A stretch of DNA of 64,000 nt from an uncultured SAR86 cluster bacterium. Its GTDB lineage: Bacteria; Pseudomonadota; Gammaproteobacteria; Magnimaribacterales; D2472. This document shows, in pieces, positions 26,569-35,416 of the stretch. Within the stretch, counting starts at the first letter, position 1; each line of letters opens with the position of its first letter. The DNA lies in assembly GCA_902617045.1 (NCBI GenBank), contig CACMVA010000003.1, positions 30,642 to 94,641 on the forward strand. Direction: 5' to 3'. Below the pieces are notes generated by a model. It was not told the origin of the DNA. It made no database searches and was given only the letters and a program-made list of their open reading frames with translations. Both the position numbers and the translations under genes were made by a program.

Positions 26569-27792
26569 CTAAGAATTACCAGATGGTATGTCTTTAAATG
26601 CTACACCTTTATCAGCTCGAGGATCTTGAGGAAGTCCAAGCACTCTTTCAGCAATGATGTTTCTGAGGATTTCATCTGTTCCACCAGCTATTCTCATTCC
26701 AGGTGCGCCTAACCAGGCATTTTGAAAACCTTTTACATCATTATTATCTGTTCTTAGCATGCCAGCCATGTCGAGTGAATCTATCCCAAAATTACCAATA
26801 TTTTGAAGTTTTCCAGCACTGACAATCTTAGTTATTGATGCCTCAGGTCCAGGAGTATCTCCTCTAGAAAGTGCAGACATTGTTCTTAGCTTTGTATTTT
26901 TAAGGCCACTTTTTTCACAATACCAATCAGCAATAGATTCTCTAGCAGCTTTATTATTTAAAAGGGGCTCTCCTAGATTATCTTGAGTTTTTGCCCATCT
27001 AAAGGCATCCTCAACATCCGCTCCACCTGCATCACCAACGGCAAGTCTTTCATTCATTAATGTTGTTATAGCAACTTTCCAGCCATCACCAATTTCTCCA
27101 AGTCTTTGAGAATCCGGAATTTCTACATCAGTGAAATAAACCTCATTGAAACTTGAACCACCAGTAATTTGCTTAATAGGCTTTACCTCAATCCCTGGTG
27201 ACTTCATATCAACAAAGAAGAATGTCATACCTTTGTGTTTTTCTAAGTCTGGATCATGTCTTACCACTAAAATTCCATAATCTGAAAAATGAGCACCAGA
27301 TGTCCAGACTTTTTGACCATTAATAATCCACTTATCACCTTTTTGAACTGCTTTACTTCTTAGACCAGCTACATCTGAACCTGCTGAAGGCTCAGAAAAT
27401 AATTGACACCAAATTTCTTTACCTTCAGCCATTGGTGGTAAATATCTTTCTTTTTGTTCCTCAGACGCATACTCCATCATCACTGGGCCACACATACCTA
27501 ACCCAATTTCAAAAATTCCTTTTGGTACATCAAACTTAGCTTCTTCGTTAGCCCATATAATTCTTTCCATTGAACTTGCACCAATTCCACCATATTCTTT
27601 TGGCCAATGAAGCATTGCCCATCCAGCATCATATTTCTTTTTTTGCCATGCTTTAGCTGCTTTCATTTTATCTTTATTTGCAAAGTCATCATTTTGCGGA
27701 GTTGAATCTTCTTTATAGGTGGCATTTTTTTCAAGCCAATCTCTACATTTTTTTCTAAATTTTGCTTCTTCTTTTGTGTCGTTAAAATCCAT
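26569..27792 (-). CDS. Acyl-CoA dehydrogenase (pair member, 407 aa)
   Basis: A 407-residue flavoenzyme of the acyl-CoA dehydrogenase family. It shows EPSAGSDVAGL (FAD/substrate region), WIINGQKVWTSGA and the C-terminal RIAGGTDEILRNIIAERVLGLP. It introduces a trans-2 double bond in acyl-CoA substrates, passing electrons to ETF. It sits 10 bases after a second, different acyl-CoA dehydrogenase gene. Such unequal adjacent pairs form heteromeric enzymes for branched or steroid side-chain CoA esters in actinobacteria and some proteobacteria. That assembly is inferred here. Confidence 0.88.
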   Translation of the reverse strand: MDFNDTKEEAKFRKKCRDWLEKNATYKEDSTPQNDDFANKDKMKAAKAWQKKKYDAGWAMLHWPKEYGGIGASSMERIIWANEEAKFDVPKGIFEIGLGMCGPVMMEYASEEQKERYLPPMAEGKEIWCQLFSEPSAGSDVAGLRSKAVQKGDKWIINGQKVWTSGAHFSDYGILVVRHDPDLEKHKGMTFFFVDMKSPGIEVKPIKQITGGSSFNEVYFTDVEIPDSQRLGEIGDGWKVAITTLMNERLAVGDAGGADVEDAFRWAKTQDNLGEPLLNNKAARESIADWYCEKSGLKNTKLRTMSALSRGDTPGPEASITKIVSAGKLQNIGNFGIDSLDMAGMLRTDNNDVKGFQNAWLGAPGMRIAGGTDEILRNIIAERVLGLPQDPRADKGVAFKDIPSGNS

Positions 27793-27802
27793 ATTTACTT
27801 TC

Positions 27803-28915
27803 CTAATTAATATTTGATTGTTCTAAACTAGTAACTAATTTTTCTCTCCAATTACTTAGAGACCCAAGATTTAATGATAAAAGCTTAGATCGTCTATAAA
27901 ACATATGGCAATCATATTCCCATGTAAATCCATTTCCGCCATGAGTTTGAATATTTTCTTGAGAACATAACTGATAAGCTTTGATTGCACTAACACGTGC
28001 TGTTGCTGATGCTGAAGGGAGATCAGCTGAATCAGTTGATAATGCCCAAGCAGCATAGTAACAATTTGATTTTGCAAGAGTAAGAGCAATATACATATCA
28101 GCAAGCTTATGCTTAATTGCTTGATAGGAGCCTATTGGTCGTCCAAAAGCATATCTTTCTTTTGCATAATTAACAGCCATATCAAGTGATGCTTGAGAAC
28201 CTCCAATTTGTTCATAAGCAAAGAGAACTGCTGCTTGATTAATAATTGATTCATAAATATCCCATCCTGAAATTTCATCACCAATAGCATGAGTGTCAAC
28301 ACCTTCGAATGTTATTGAGAAATGACCTCTACTTTCATCAATATTCTCTTGGTGTTCAATTAAAACCCCTTCATGAGATAAATCAGCAACTTGAAGGCAA
28401 ATGCCTTTATCCGATTTAGCAACAACTAATGCATGAGTTGCAATACTCGCATCAGGTACAGCAATTTTCTTGCCATTTATTTTTCCTGATTCGCAAGATA
28501 ATTTAATATTATCTTTTGAAGGTGCAAAGAGATCTTCTGTTACTGCCATGGTTCCAATAACATCTCCAGATACTAATTTTGGAAGAAGATCTTTTTTCAT
28601 TTCCTCGCTTCCATACTTAATTATTGCTTCTGTGAATAAATATACAGAAGATGAGAAGGGAACTGGAGCTAAAAATCTTCCAAGCTCTTCAGCAATAACA
28701 CATAGCTCCAAATGTCCTAAACCAAGACCATCAAATTCTTCAGGAATTCTAATACCAGTCCATCCAAGCTCAACAATTTTTGTCCATAGTTCTTGATCAA
28801 AATGTGACTGATTTTCTAAAACTGTTCTATTTCGCAATAGGGCATTTTCTTTTTTTAAGAATTTTCTTGCTTCTTCTTGAAGAAACTTTTGATCGTCTGA
28901 AAAATCTAAATTCAT
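27803..28915 (-). CDS. Acyl-CoA dehydrogenase (pair member, 370 aa)
   Basis: A 370-residue acyl-CoA dehydrogenase family protein. The N-terminal helical domain has WTKIVELGWTGIRIPEEFDG; the C-terminal domain has YAFGRPIGSYQAIKHKLADM and the closing QTHGGNGFTWEYDCHMFYRR typical of the shorter partner type. It lacks the RIAGGTDE-type end of its neighbour. It is the first gene of a two-gene unit with the 407-residue enzyme and is divergent from the coiled-coil protein gene. Likely the second subunit of a heteromer; substrate unknown. Confidence 0.85.
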   Translation of the reverse strand: MNLDFSDDQKFLQEEARKFLKKENALLRNRTVLENQSHFDQELWTKIVELGWTGIRIPEEFDGLGLGHLELCVIAEELGRFLAPVPFSSSVYLFTEAIIKYGSEEMKKDLLPKLVSGDVIGTMAVTEDLFAPSKDNIKLSCESGKINGKKIAVPDASIATHALVVAKSDKGICLQVADLSHEGVLIEHQENIDESRGHFSITFEGVDTHAIGDEISGWDIYESIINQAAVLFAYEQIGGSQASLDMAVNYAKERYAFGRPIGSYQAIKHKLADMYIALTLAKSNCYYAAWALSTDSADLPSASATARVSAIKAYQLCSQENIQTHGGNGFTWEYDCHMFYRRSKLLSLNLGSLSNWREKLVTSLEQSNIN

Positions 28916-28984
28916 TATAAAGTTTTAAGTTAAGGTAAAATAATCAATTATTATATGCTAAATACGTTTGAATTTTAATTATCA

Positions 28985-29638
28985 ATGGCTAGTAAACTTA
29001 AAATTACAAAAAATTTGCCTTCCTATCTAGAGAAATCCTCAAGAGGAGGACTTCTTATAGGTTTTATATATGTGATTGCATTTATGAGCATTTTATTTTT
29101 AGCTATTTGGCAAACTTTTGAATCAGAAAATAATAAATCATCTATGAAATTAGTTGACGAGAGACTTTCACTTATTGAAGAACAAATCAATATCGTTGAT
29201 GAAACAAATAATGATTCTATGACTGATATAACATCATCAATTCAATTTCTTGATAAAGAAATAAGAAAATTATGGGATTTAAGCAATAAAAGAAATAAGG
29301 TGGATATTCAAAACCTAACTGAGCAAACACTTGAAATAGAAAAGTTATTGTTAACTATTAAAAGTGATATAGAAATGAATCAAAAAAATCTTTTATTAAC
29401 TCAAGATAGTGTAAGTAAAAATATAAAAAAAATTGATGATCTTGGCCTTTCATCCGAAGATCTACTATCTTTGAAATTAAGTTTAAATAACATTGATACA
29501 CAATTGATATTGCTTGATGATTCAGTACAGGCACTCAATAACTACAGAAATCAATTAAATCAGGTGATATTAGAGATTCAAACACAGATATCGACTGTTC
29601 AAAATTCACTCAATGACGATAAAGTTGTTCAAAATTAA
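28985..29638 (+). CDS. Single-pass membrane protein with long coiled coil
   Basis: I do not recognise the family. The 217-residue protein has a short basic cytoplasmic start, one membrane helix at about 24-44, and then about 170 residues of leucine-, isoleucine-, asparagine- and glutamate-rich heptad-like sequence (for example LVDERLSLIEEQINIVDE and LNQVILEIQTQISTVQNSL) expected to form coiled coil in the periplasm. It heads a run of three small genes encoding membrane proteins. A structural or scaffold role is possible but not shown. Confidence 0.65.
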   Translation: MASKLKITKNLPSYLEKSSRGGLLIGFIYVIAFMSILFLAIWQTFESENNKSSMKLVDERLSLIEEQINIVDETNNDSMTDITSSIQFLDKEIRKLWDLSNKRNKVDIQNLTEQTLEIEKLLLTIKSDIEMNQKNLLLTQDSVSKNIKKIDDLGLSSEDLLSLKLSLNNIDTQLILLDDSVQALNNYRNQLNQVILEIQTQISTVQNSLNDDKVVQN

Positions 29639-29653
29639 CAATTTATTTAATAT

Positions 29654-29872
29654 ATGTATGTGAATAGGTTTGTTTTACAGGTTTTTCTATTTCTTGCATT
29701 TATTCCTTTAGCTATATTAGTTGGATATGGAATTCTTGTTATAGCACCGATTTTTTGCTGTTTTCTTGCAATTAATTCCTATAAATTTAACAATTATAAA
29801 GAAATGTACATATGGATGGCATTTGGTAGTCTTTCTTTCATGCTTGCCTTGTATATGTTGGGAGTATTATGA
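29654..29872 (+). CDS. Small two- to three-helix membrane protein
   Basis: A 72-residue, very hydrophobic protein with segments at about 5-25, 25-42 and 50-70. No family is recognised. It lies 15 bases after the coiled-coil protein gene and overlaps the next gene by 4 bases (ATGA), which supports it being real and co-transcribed. Confidence 0.6.
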   Translation: MYVNRFVLQVFLFLAFIPLAILVGYGILVIAPIFCCFLAINSYKFNNYKEMYIWMAFGSLSFMLALYMLGVL

Positions 29873-30267
29873 GCATCATAATTAAAGGATATTTACTTAT
29901 AATTGGCGTTACTTCAATGGTAATGGGTTTGTGGGCAATGTTTGGACCTGAATTTATATCTTGGTATCCAGCCTTTGATGGCGTAGAAAGATATACCCCC
30001 TTGGCAAATTTTATTAGAACTATGTCTGGAGTCTTTGTTGCATCTGGTTACATTCTTATTCGGTTTATTTTTTCATCATCAAAAGTCCAACTTGGTACAG
30101 TGTTAATATATTTGTGTGTATTTATGCTATTAGGCAAAGCTTGTGGATTATATTACGAGGGATATCATTTCCATGATGTCATTGCGTCAATTTTAGGTGT
30201 ACTTACACTCATCGGTCTGATAATAGTTCACAGACAAAGAAAAAATTTACTTGATTACGACCTTTAA
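29869..30267 (+). CDS. DUF4345-like small membrane protein
   Basis: A 132-residue, four-helix membrane protein. The overall pattern (MSIIIKGYLLIIGVTSMVMG, a loop with NFIRTMSGVFVASGY, and two more helices) resembles DUF4345 family proteins, and another such protein is encoded at 37225-37638. The function of the family is not known. It overlaps the preceding gene by 4 bases and is the last gene before tRNA-Leu. Confidence 0.55.
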   Translation: MSIIIKGYLLIIGVTSMVMGLWAMFGPEFISWYPAFDGVERYTPLANFIRTMSGVFVASGYILIRFIFSSSKVQLGTVLIYLCVFMLLGKACGLYYEGYHFHDVIASILGVLTLIGLIIVHRQRKNLLDYDL

Positions 30268-30312
30268 AAATTTTCCACTTAGACAATATAACTATATATA
30301 ATGCATATGCCT

Positions 30313-30397
30313 GGGGATGTGGTGGAACTGGTAGACACGCTTGGCTTAGAACCAAGTGCCGCAAGGCGTGGGGGTTCGACTCCCTCCATCCCTACCA
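30313..30397 (+). tRNA. tRNA-Leu (anticodon TAG)
   Basis: An 85-base cloverleaf with encoded CCA. The anticodon stem CTTGG/CCAAG encloses loop CTTAGAA, giving TAG at 30347-30349, which reads CUN leucine codons. A long variable arm (TGCC GCAA GGCG) and T-loop TTCGACT support Leu. The acceptor stem is GGGGATG/CATCCCT, so the first pair is G-U rather than Watson-Crick. A TATAAT lies at 30297-30302, though no good -35 box is seen. Confidence 0.95.
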
Positions 30398-30490
30398 ATT
30401 TTATATAAAAAATAGATACTTTATTTATTAAAATGCTAGTTAAATTGTTTTTTATATATATACTCAAAAAAGTATGTTAATTGTTAACTT

Positions 30491-30539
30491 ACATAAAAGA
30501 CGGGGAGTATCAGCATAGCTGGGACCGCTTTTATTATTT
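30491..30539 (+). promoter_or_regulatory. Structured 5' leader (candidate attenuator/riboswitch) of receptor 3
   Basis: Between tRNA-Leu and the third TonB-dependent receptor the RNA can form a 10-bp stem, ATAAAAG (30493-30499) plus CGG (30501-30503) with CCG (30525-30527) plus CTTTTAT (30528-30534), with A30500 bulged. Inside is an internal loop (GGAGTAT and GGA) and a hairpin CAGC-ATA-GCTG (30511-30521). AGCTGGG at 30517-30523 can instead pair with CCCAGCT at 30542-30548, which is the 5' arm of the following terminator. This is the geometry of a transcriptional attenuator. I recognise no known riboswitch class. The rest of the 315-base gap (30268-30312 and 30398-30490) is AT-rich with nothing clear in it. 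Confidence 0.5.
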
Positions 30540-30566
30540 GACCCAGCTTTTGCTGGGTTTTTTTTT
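30540..30566 (+). terminator. Intrinsic terminator ahead of receptor 3
   Basis: The stem ACCCAGC (30541-30547) / GCTGGGT (30552-30558) with a TTTT loop is followed by an uninterrupted run of nine T (30558-30566). It ends just before the GAGAGG ribosome site of the receptor gene at 30582. It may terminate the tRNA-Leu transcript, act as an attenuator for the receptor, or both. Confidence 0.88.
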
Positions 30567-30581
30567 GAGAGGATATGAATT

Positions 30582-32957
30582 ATGAAAAACTTTAAAACAA
30601 TTTTGTGCACACTAATTCTGGCACCATTTATTTTGACTTCACAAGAGGTTGAAGAAGTAATAGTAACAGCTAACAAAAAAGCTGAGACCGTGCAAGAAAT
30701 ACCTATGAACATATCTGTAATAACAGAATTAGCAATTGAGGAACGAGGTATAACTAACCCTGAAGACTACTTGAGATCTATTGCTGGTGTCTCAACACCT
30801 GGTGGCTCAAATTACTATACTTTCAGGGGTTTAAATACGTCTACCTCTCAAAGATCTTCAGGAACGTCATCTACTTACATCGACGAAATTAATGGCTCGC
30901 TAATGAGCTTATTTGATGTTGAAAGAATTGAAGTACTTAGAGGGCCTCAGGGCACACTCTACGGATCTAATGCTATTGGTGGAACAATTAGATACATAAC
31001 TAATAAACCAGATTCAAGCGCAGCTTATGGAAAAATTAGACTCGGTTATGGTGATAAAGTTAAAGCTAATGATCCTGAGACTAGTATCGAAATGATGTAC
31101 AACATGCCACTAACTGACAGTCTCGCCGTTAGGGCAGTATATTCTCAACTTGTATCTCCGGGTATCTACAAAAATATTCAAACAGGTAATACTGTTGGTG
31201 AGGAAGATGATTCACAACTTATGATCACATTAGCATTTAATGATGGCGGCAAGTTATCTGGAAGTCTGAGGTATGTTAATTTTAATAACAAAGCATATGG
31301 TATTTTAGAACCAGGTCAGAGTAAGCCTGGTAGTGCTGACGTTTATGTTGAAGGCTGTCCTCAAGCATCAAGTTGGTGGTATAACTGGGACGGTGATCCA
31401 ACATGTTCGCGTTTGAGTGCGATATCGGGATTTGCAGCAACTGAAACTGATTATCCTAATGGAAGCTCAGTGCTAACAAACTATGATCCAAAATATGCTC
31501 ATGCTCTTGCAGCAGATGAGTCTGAAGATATTACAAGGGAAACACTTATAGCAAATATTAAATATGATTTTGGTGCTTTCGATGCAAATTTAATTATCTC
31601 TGATAGAACAGTTGAGGAAGATGCTGTAACTGATTGGGCTAGAATTGATATGGATGATTATGTTCCTGCGCCGCTTATAGTTGATGGCGATAAATATTAT
31701 GAAGACACTACAGAATTGAGACTTGTTTCAAAACCTGGAAAATTTGAGTGGACTATTGGTTACTATAACTATAAGTTTGAGGAACAACCTAATTCAATTT
31801 CACAAACTCAATATGCAGTCGATTCATATTGGCTAGATTATGTTACTTCGATTGCTGCTGGAGTTGATCCAGCTGTTTATGATGCTACAGCATATTGCCC
31901 ACCATTTTGTTCGGATCATTTAGGCTATCCTTACTTGTATTATGCTTCTTATACTGAATTTAATGAACAAGAAGAGACGTCTCTATATGGTCAGTTTGAC
32001 TACAACGTAAATGATAAATTAACGTTGACATTGGGCATTAGAGATTATGAAATTGAAGATGCATCAAAAACATATCAATACGGTATTTTTTATATGGATA
32101 GCACTGGCTGTGACGGTAATGATCCAGCAGGAACTGACTGTGCCGAATTATCTGGTTCTGAATCTGATACTAGAATGAAATATGCTGTTAGTTATTTGAT
32201 AAACGAGGACTTAACCCTGTATGCAACTCAAGCAGCAGGATACAGACCTGGGGGGAACCAGGCGCCACTTCCTCCATTCTGTAGTAGTGATGAAGCAGCA
32301 CAAGCAAACTTCTCAAGAAGGTTCAATTCCGATGAGGCTGAGACAACTGAATTTGGAGTGAAAGCTAGAGGTGAAAATTACTCGGCTAATGTTACTTATT
32401 TTGATGTTGATTGGGATGGAATAATAATCCAAGTCACACCTGGTTGTGGTTGGAGATATAACTTTAATGGAGGTAAAGCAGAAACTTCTGGTTGGGAGGT
32501 CGACTTTACTTACGCTATTAATGATTCAGTTTCCTTAGATTTTGCAGGAAGTTCAATGACTGCAGAAACATCAATTGATATTGATTCACTCGGAGCATCT
32601 GCAGGTGACAGACTTCCAAATACTGTAGAAACCCAGTGGAATCTTGGTTTAGTCTATGACACAAACATAATGTCATATCCTTCATACGCAAGACTGGACA
32701 TAAATTATTATGGTGATAGTTTTAACACTTTTGCCGAGAATCCAAATTCAAGCTCTCCAGATTATACAAAGTTAAACTTTAATCTAGGATTAGATTTGAA
32801 TGAAAATTCTAAATTACAATTATCTGTAGATAATCTTACAGATGAGAGAACTGAAGCATATATCTATGCGGTGAATGACACATCTTGGAGACCAAGAAAT
32901 TGGATGCAGTGGATACCTCCAAGAACTGTCAGCCTGAAATATTCTTTTAGCTTCTAA
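30582..32957 (+). CDS. TonB-dependent outer membrane receptor (third copy)
   Basis: A 791-residue TonB-dependent receptor. The signal peptide is about residues 1-20, followed by TonB-box-like EEVIVTA at 24-30, plug motifs RIEVLRGPQGTLYGSNAIGG and IRYITNKP, and a beta-barrel ending RTVSLKYSFSF. GAGAGG precedes the ATG. It is only distantly related to the tandem pair at 626-6331. It is placed directly before a secreted GH16 beta-glucanase gene, which suggests import of oligosaccharides such as laminarin fragments; this is inferred from context. Expression may be controlled by the leader and terminator just upstream. Confidence 0.93.
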   Translation: MKNFKTILCTLILAPFILTSQEVEEVIVTANKKAETVQEIPMNISVITELAIEERGITNPEDYLRSIAGVSTPGGSNYYTFRGLNTSTSQRSSGTSSTYIDEINGSLMSLFDVERIEVLRGPQGTLYGSNAIGGTIRYITNKPDSSAAYGKIRLGYGDKVKANDPETSIEMMYNMPLTDSLAVRAVYSQLVSPGIYKNIQTGNTVGEEDDSQLMITLAFNDGGKLSGSLRYVNFNNKAYGILEPGQSKPGSADVYVEGCPQASSWWYNWDGDPTCSRLSAISGFAATETDYPNGSSVLTNYDPKYAHALAADESEDITRETLIANIKYDFGAFDANLIISDRTVEEDAVTDWARIDMDDYVPAPLIVDGDKYYEDTTELRLVSKPGKFEWTIGYYNYKFEEQPNSISQTQYAVDSYWLDYVTSIAAGVDPAVYDATAYCPPFCSDHLGYPYLYYASYTEFNEQEETSLYGQFDYNVNDKLTLTLGIRDYEIEDASKTYQYGIFYMDSTGCDGNDPAGTDCAELSGSESDTRMKYAVSYLINEDLTLYATQAAGYRPGGNQAPLPPFCSSDEAAQANFSRRFNSDEAETTEFGVKARGENYSANVTYFDVDWDGIIIQVTPGCGWRYNFNGGKAETSGWEVDFTYAINDSVSLDFAGSSMTAETSIDIDSLGASAGDRLPNTVETQWNLGLVYDTNIMSYPSYARLDINYYGDSFNTFAENPNSSSPDYTKLNFNLGLDLNENSKLQLSVDNLTDERTEAYIYAVNDTSWRPRNWMQWIPPRTVSLKYSFSF

Positions 32958-32965
32958 ATTTTAAT

Positions 32966-32992
32966 GGATGAAGAGATAATATCTCTTCATCC
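32966..32992 (+). terminator. Hairpin after receptor 3
   Basis: A perfect 12-bp stem, GGATGAAGAGAT / ATCTCTTCATCC, with a three-base AAT loop lies 8 bases after the receptor stop. It lacks a proper T-tract (AACTTTAATT follows), so it may be a weak terminator or an RNA 3'-end stabiliser rather than a strong stop. Confidence 0.6.
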
Positions 32993-33053
32993 AACTTTAA
33001 TTAGCCATAAAAATACTAATCTAGTATAGTTTTTTAAAATTAGGTAAAACTAT

Positions 33054-34034
33054 ATGAGAATTATTTTTATATATTTTCTTACACTTTCCATCATTGTTTG
33101 TTCTGATGATGAAGATATTGTCGAAACAAATATAGTTAATCTAAAGGAATACTCTGTTGACAAAAGCTCATATTGCAAAGAAAGAGCTGAACCAAAAAAT
33201 TTAATATGGTCCCAGAATTTTGATGAAAATTATCTATCTCCAAATTTTTGGAATTATTCAATATCAAATGGTTTTTACGATGGAAAAGAATTTATTAGTG
33301 GTTGGGGAAATGGAGAACTTCAGTACTATACAAAGCCCAGAAAATCAGAAAGTAATACGAATACGTCTAAAAATCTTTTTATTGAAAATGGGTATTTAAA
33401 AATACAACCTATATATAGAAAAGATAAATCAAGAATTAGCAGCGGTGAAGCTGCATATAACTTTACTTCAGCAAGAATTAACACCAAAAACCTTAAATCT
33501 TTTTCCTATCCATCAAAAATTTCAATATGCTTCAAAGTTCCAAAAGGAATTGGATTTTGGCCTGCATTTTGGTTGATGCCGAGTGAAGATATTAGATGGC
33601 CAGTTGGAGGAGAAATTGATATTTTAGAAAATAGAGGCAGAATATCTAATATTTCAAGCTCTGCTCTTCATTTTGGCAAACAATGGAATAATAAATCTAC
33701 GCTTGTGGGTGAGGCTCTAATTCCAAGGCAGGTTCGCTTCCAGGATAAATTTCATTCTATATCTTTGGTATGGAAGGAAAATGTCATTGCTTTTTATCTT
33801 GATAATTCTTCGGATCCATATTTCACTATAAATTCTGATCATCCAGAATTTCAAAAACATAAGTACCCATTCAATAGAGATTATTACATGATTTTAAATG
33901 TAGCGGTTGGAGGTAAATATGATGATTATTGGGTTGATTTTGATGCATTTTGCAATGATGAAGAGTGTTCAAATAAAGAAGACCCTGACAGTCATAGATT
34001 TATAATTGATTGGATTGAATATGAGAGACTTTAA
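33054..34034 (+). CDS. Secreted GH16 beta-glucanase (laminarinase-like)
   Basis: A 326-residue glycoside hydrolase of family 16 with an N-terminal signal (possible lipobox ending IIVC, although valine before the cysteine is unusual). The catalytic motif is GEIDILE with E187, D189 and E192. GWGNGELQYYT, FWPAFWLMP, and YYMILNVAVGG are typical of the endo-beta-1,3-glucanase (laminarinase) subfamily. It cleaves internal beta-1,3 linkages in algal or fungal glucans. Its place right after a TonB-dependent receptor suggests a small glucan-use locus. No other glycoside hydrolase is nearby. Confidence 0.9.
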   Translation: MRIIFIYFLTLSIIVCSDDEDIVETNIVNLKEYSVDKSSYCKERAEPKNLIWSQNFDENYLSPNFWNYSISNGFYDGKEFISGWGNGELQYYTKPRKSESNTNTSKNLFIENGYLKIQPIYRKDKSRISSGEAAYNFTSARINTKNLKSFSYPSKISICFKVPKGIGFWPAFWLMPSEDIRWPVGGEIDILENRGRISNISSSALHFGKQWNNKSTLVGEALIPRQVRFQDKFHSISLVWKENVIAFYLDNSSDPYFTINSDHPEFQKHKYPFNRDYYMILNVAVGGKYDDYWVDFDAFCNDEECSNKEDPDSHRFIIDWIEYERL

Positions 34035-34057
34035 AAATTATCAATTATAATTAGTGT

Positions 34058-35416
34058 ATGTCTAGGGGGTTTATATTATCAGATGAAATTCTTGATCATG
34101 AGATCAATTCTCCTGCTTTTGAAGAAAAGCATAACTTTGATGCATCAGGTAAATTAAATGATTTAGAGCTCTTTACTAAAGGTCAACCCTTCAGTCTATA
34201 CAGAGAGCTTAGAGAAAATGCACCAATATATTTTCATGACCCTATGCCTATGGATCCTGAGCCTGGTTATTGGGTATTAACTAAATATGAAGATATAAAG
34301 TATGTATCAATGAATCCAAAAATTTTTTCATCACAATATGCTACTGGCAACATGCTAACGCTAGGATCAGAAGAAAATAGACACCCTAAATTATTTAAAT
34401 CAACTATAGATCATATGTTAAATTTGGATGGAGAAATGCATCTTAATCTAAGAAAAGAGCACATGCCATTTTTTAAGCCTGGGTACGTAGATGAATTAAA
34501 ACAAAAAGTTTCTTTGAAAGTTAGTGAGTTACTGGATCAAATTGCTCCAATGGGTGAGTGTAATCTTGTTAAAGAAGTATCTCAACAATTACCTATTTAT
34601 ACTCTCTCAGAAATACTTGGAATTCCGGATGAAGACAGACAAAAATTAGTCTCTTGGATGGAATTTCTTGAATTAGCCCAATACTTTACTTATGAAATGA
34701 TAAAAGAGCAAAATGAGGGCAAGACAGATTCAACCCCGGATTCAGGGATGATAGATATGTTTAATGCAATGGTTGATGAAATGTTTGATTACGGAAGATT
34801 CATTCTTAAAAACAAAAGAAAGAATCCCTCAAATGATCTTTTGAGTGCTATTGCTAATGCAAAAATAGAAGGTGAAGAACTTTCTGATGAATTTCTAGAT
34901 GGATCTTGGCTGTTAATAATTTTTGCAGGTAACGACACTACAAGAAATACAATGAGCGGCGGCATTAAACTTCTTCATGAGAATCAGCATCAAAAAGAGT
35001 TATTAATTAATAATTATGACTTACTTCCAGGTTTTATAAATGAGACTGTAAGATGTGTTTCACCAGTAATTCATATGAGAAGAACATCTCTCATTGAAAC
35101 AGAAATAGGTGGCCAAAAGATTGGTCCTCATGAAAAGATAGCATTATGGTATGGAGCCGCAAATAGAGATCCAGAAATTTTTGATAAACCAGATGAATTT
35201 AATATTCAAAGAGAAAATGCAGAAAAACATCTTGCTTTTGGTATAGGCAGGCATACATGCCTTGGTAAACCAATTGCTTTGATGCAATTGAATGAATTTT
35301 ATTCACAATTTCTTAAGAGATTCCCAGATTTTGAAATGAATGGTGAATGGAAAGTGGCTCCAAATAATTTTGTTCATGCTATCCAAGAAATGCCAATTAA
35401 ATTCACCAAAGAATGA
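34058..35416 (+). CDS. Cytochrome P450
   Basis: A 452-residue soluble bacterial P450. The I-helix oxygen motif is AGNDTTRN, the ExxR is ETVR, and the heme signature AFGIGRHTCLGKP supplies the thiolate ligand C401. It catalyses mono-oxygenation of an unknown, probably lipid- or terpene-like substrate. No ferredoxin or ferredoxin reductase gene is adjacent. The stop overlaps the MFS transporter start by 4 bases, so the P450 and transporter are probably functionally linked. Confidence 0.93.
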   Translation: MSRGFILSDEILDHEINSPAFEEKHNFDASGKLNDLELFTKGQPFSLYRELRENAPIYFHDPMPMDPEPGYWVLTKYEDIKYVSMNPKIFSSQYATGNMLTLGSEENRHPKLFKSTIDHMLNLDGEMHLNLRKEHMPFFKPGYVDELKQKVSLKVSELLDQIAPMGECNLVKEVSQQLPIYTLSEILGIPDEDRQKLVSWMEFLELAQYFTYEMIKEQNEGKTDSTPDSGMIDMFNAMVDEMFDYGRFILKNKRKNPSNDLLSAIANAKIEGEELSDEFLDGSWLLIIFAGNDTTRNTMSGGIKLLHENQHQKELLINNYDLLPGFINETVRCVSPVIHMRRTSLIETEIGGQKIGPHEKIALWYGAANRDPEIFDKPDEFNIQRENAEKHLAFGIGRHTCLGKPIALMQLNEFYSQFLKRFPDFEMNGEWKVAPNNFVHAIQEMPIKFTKE

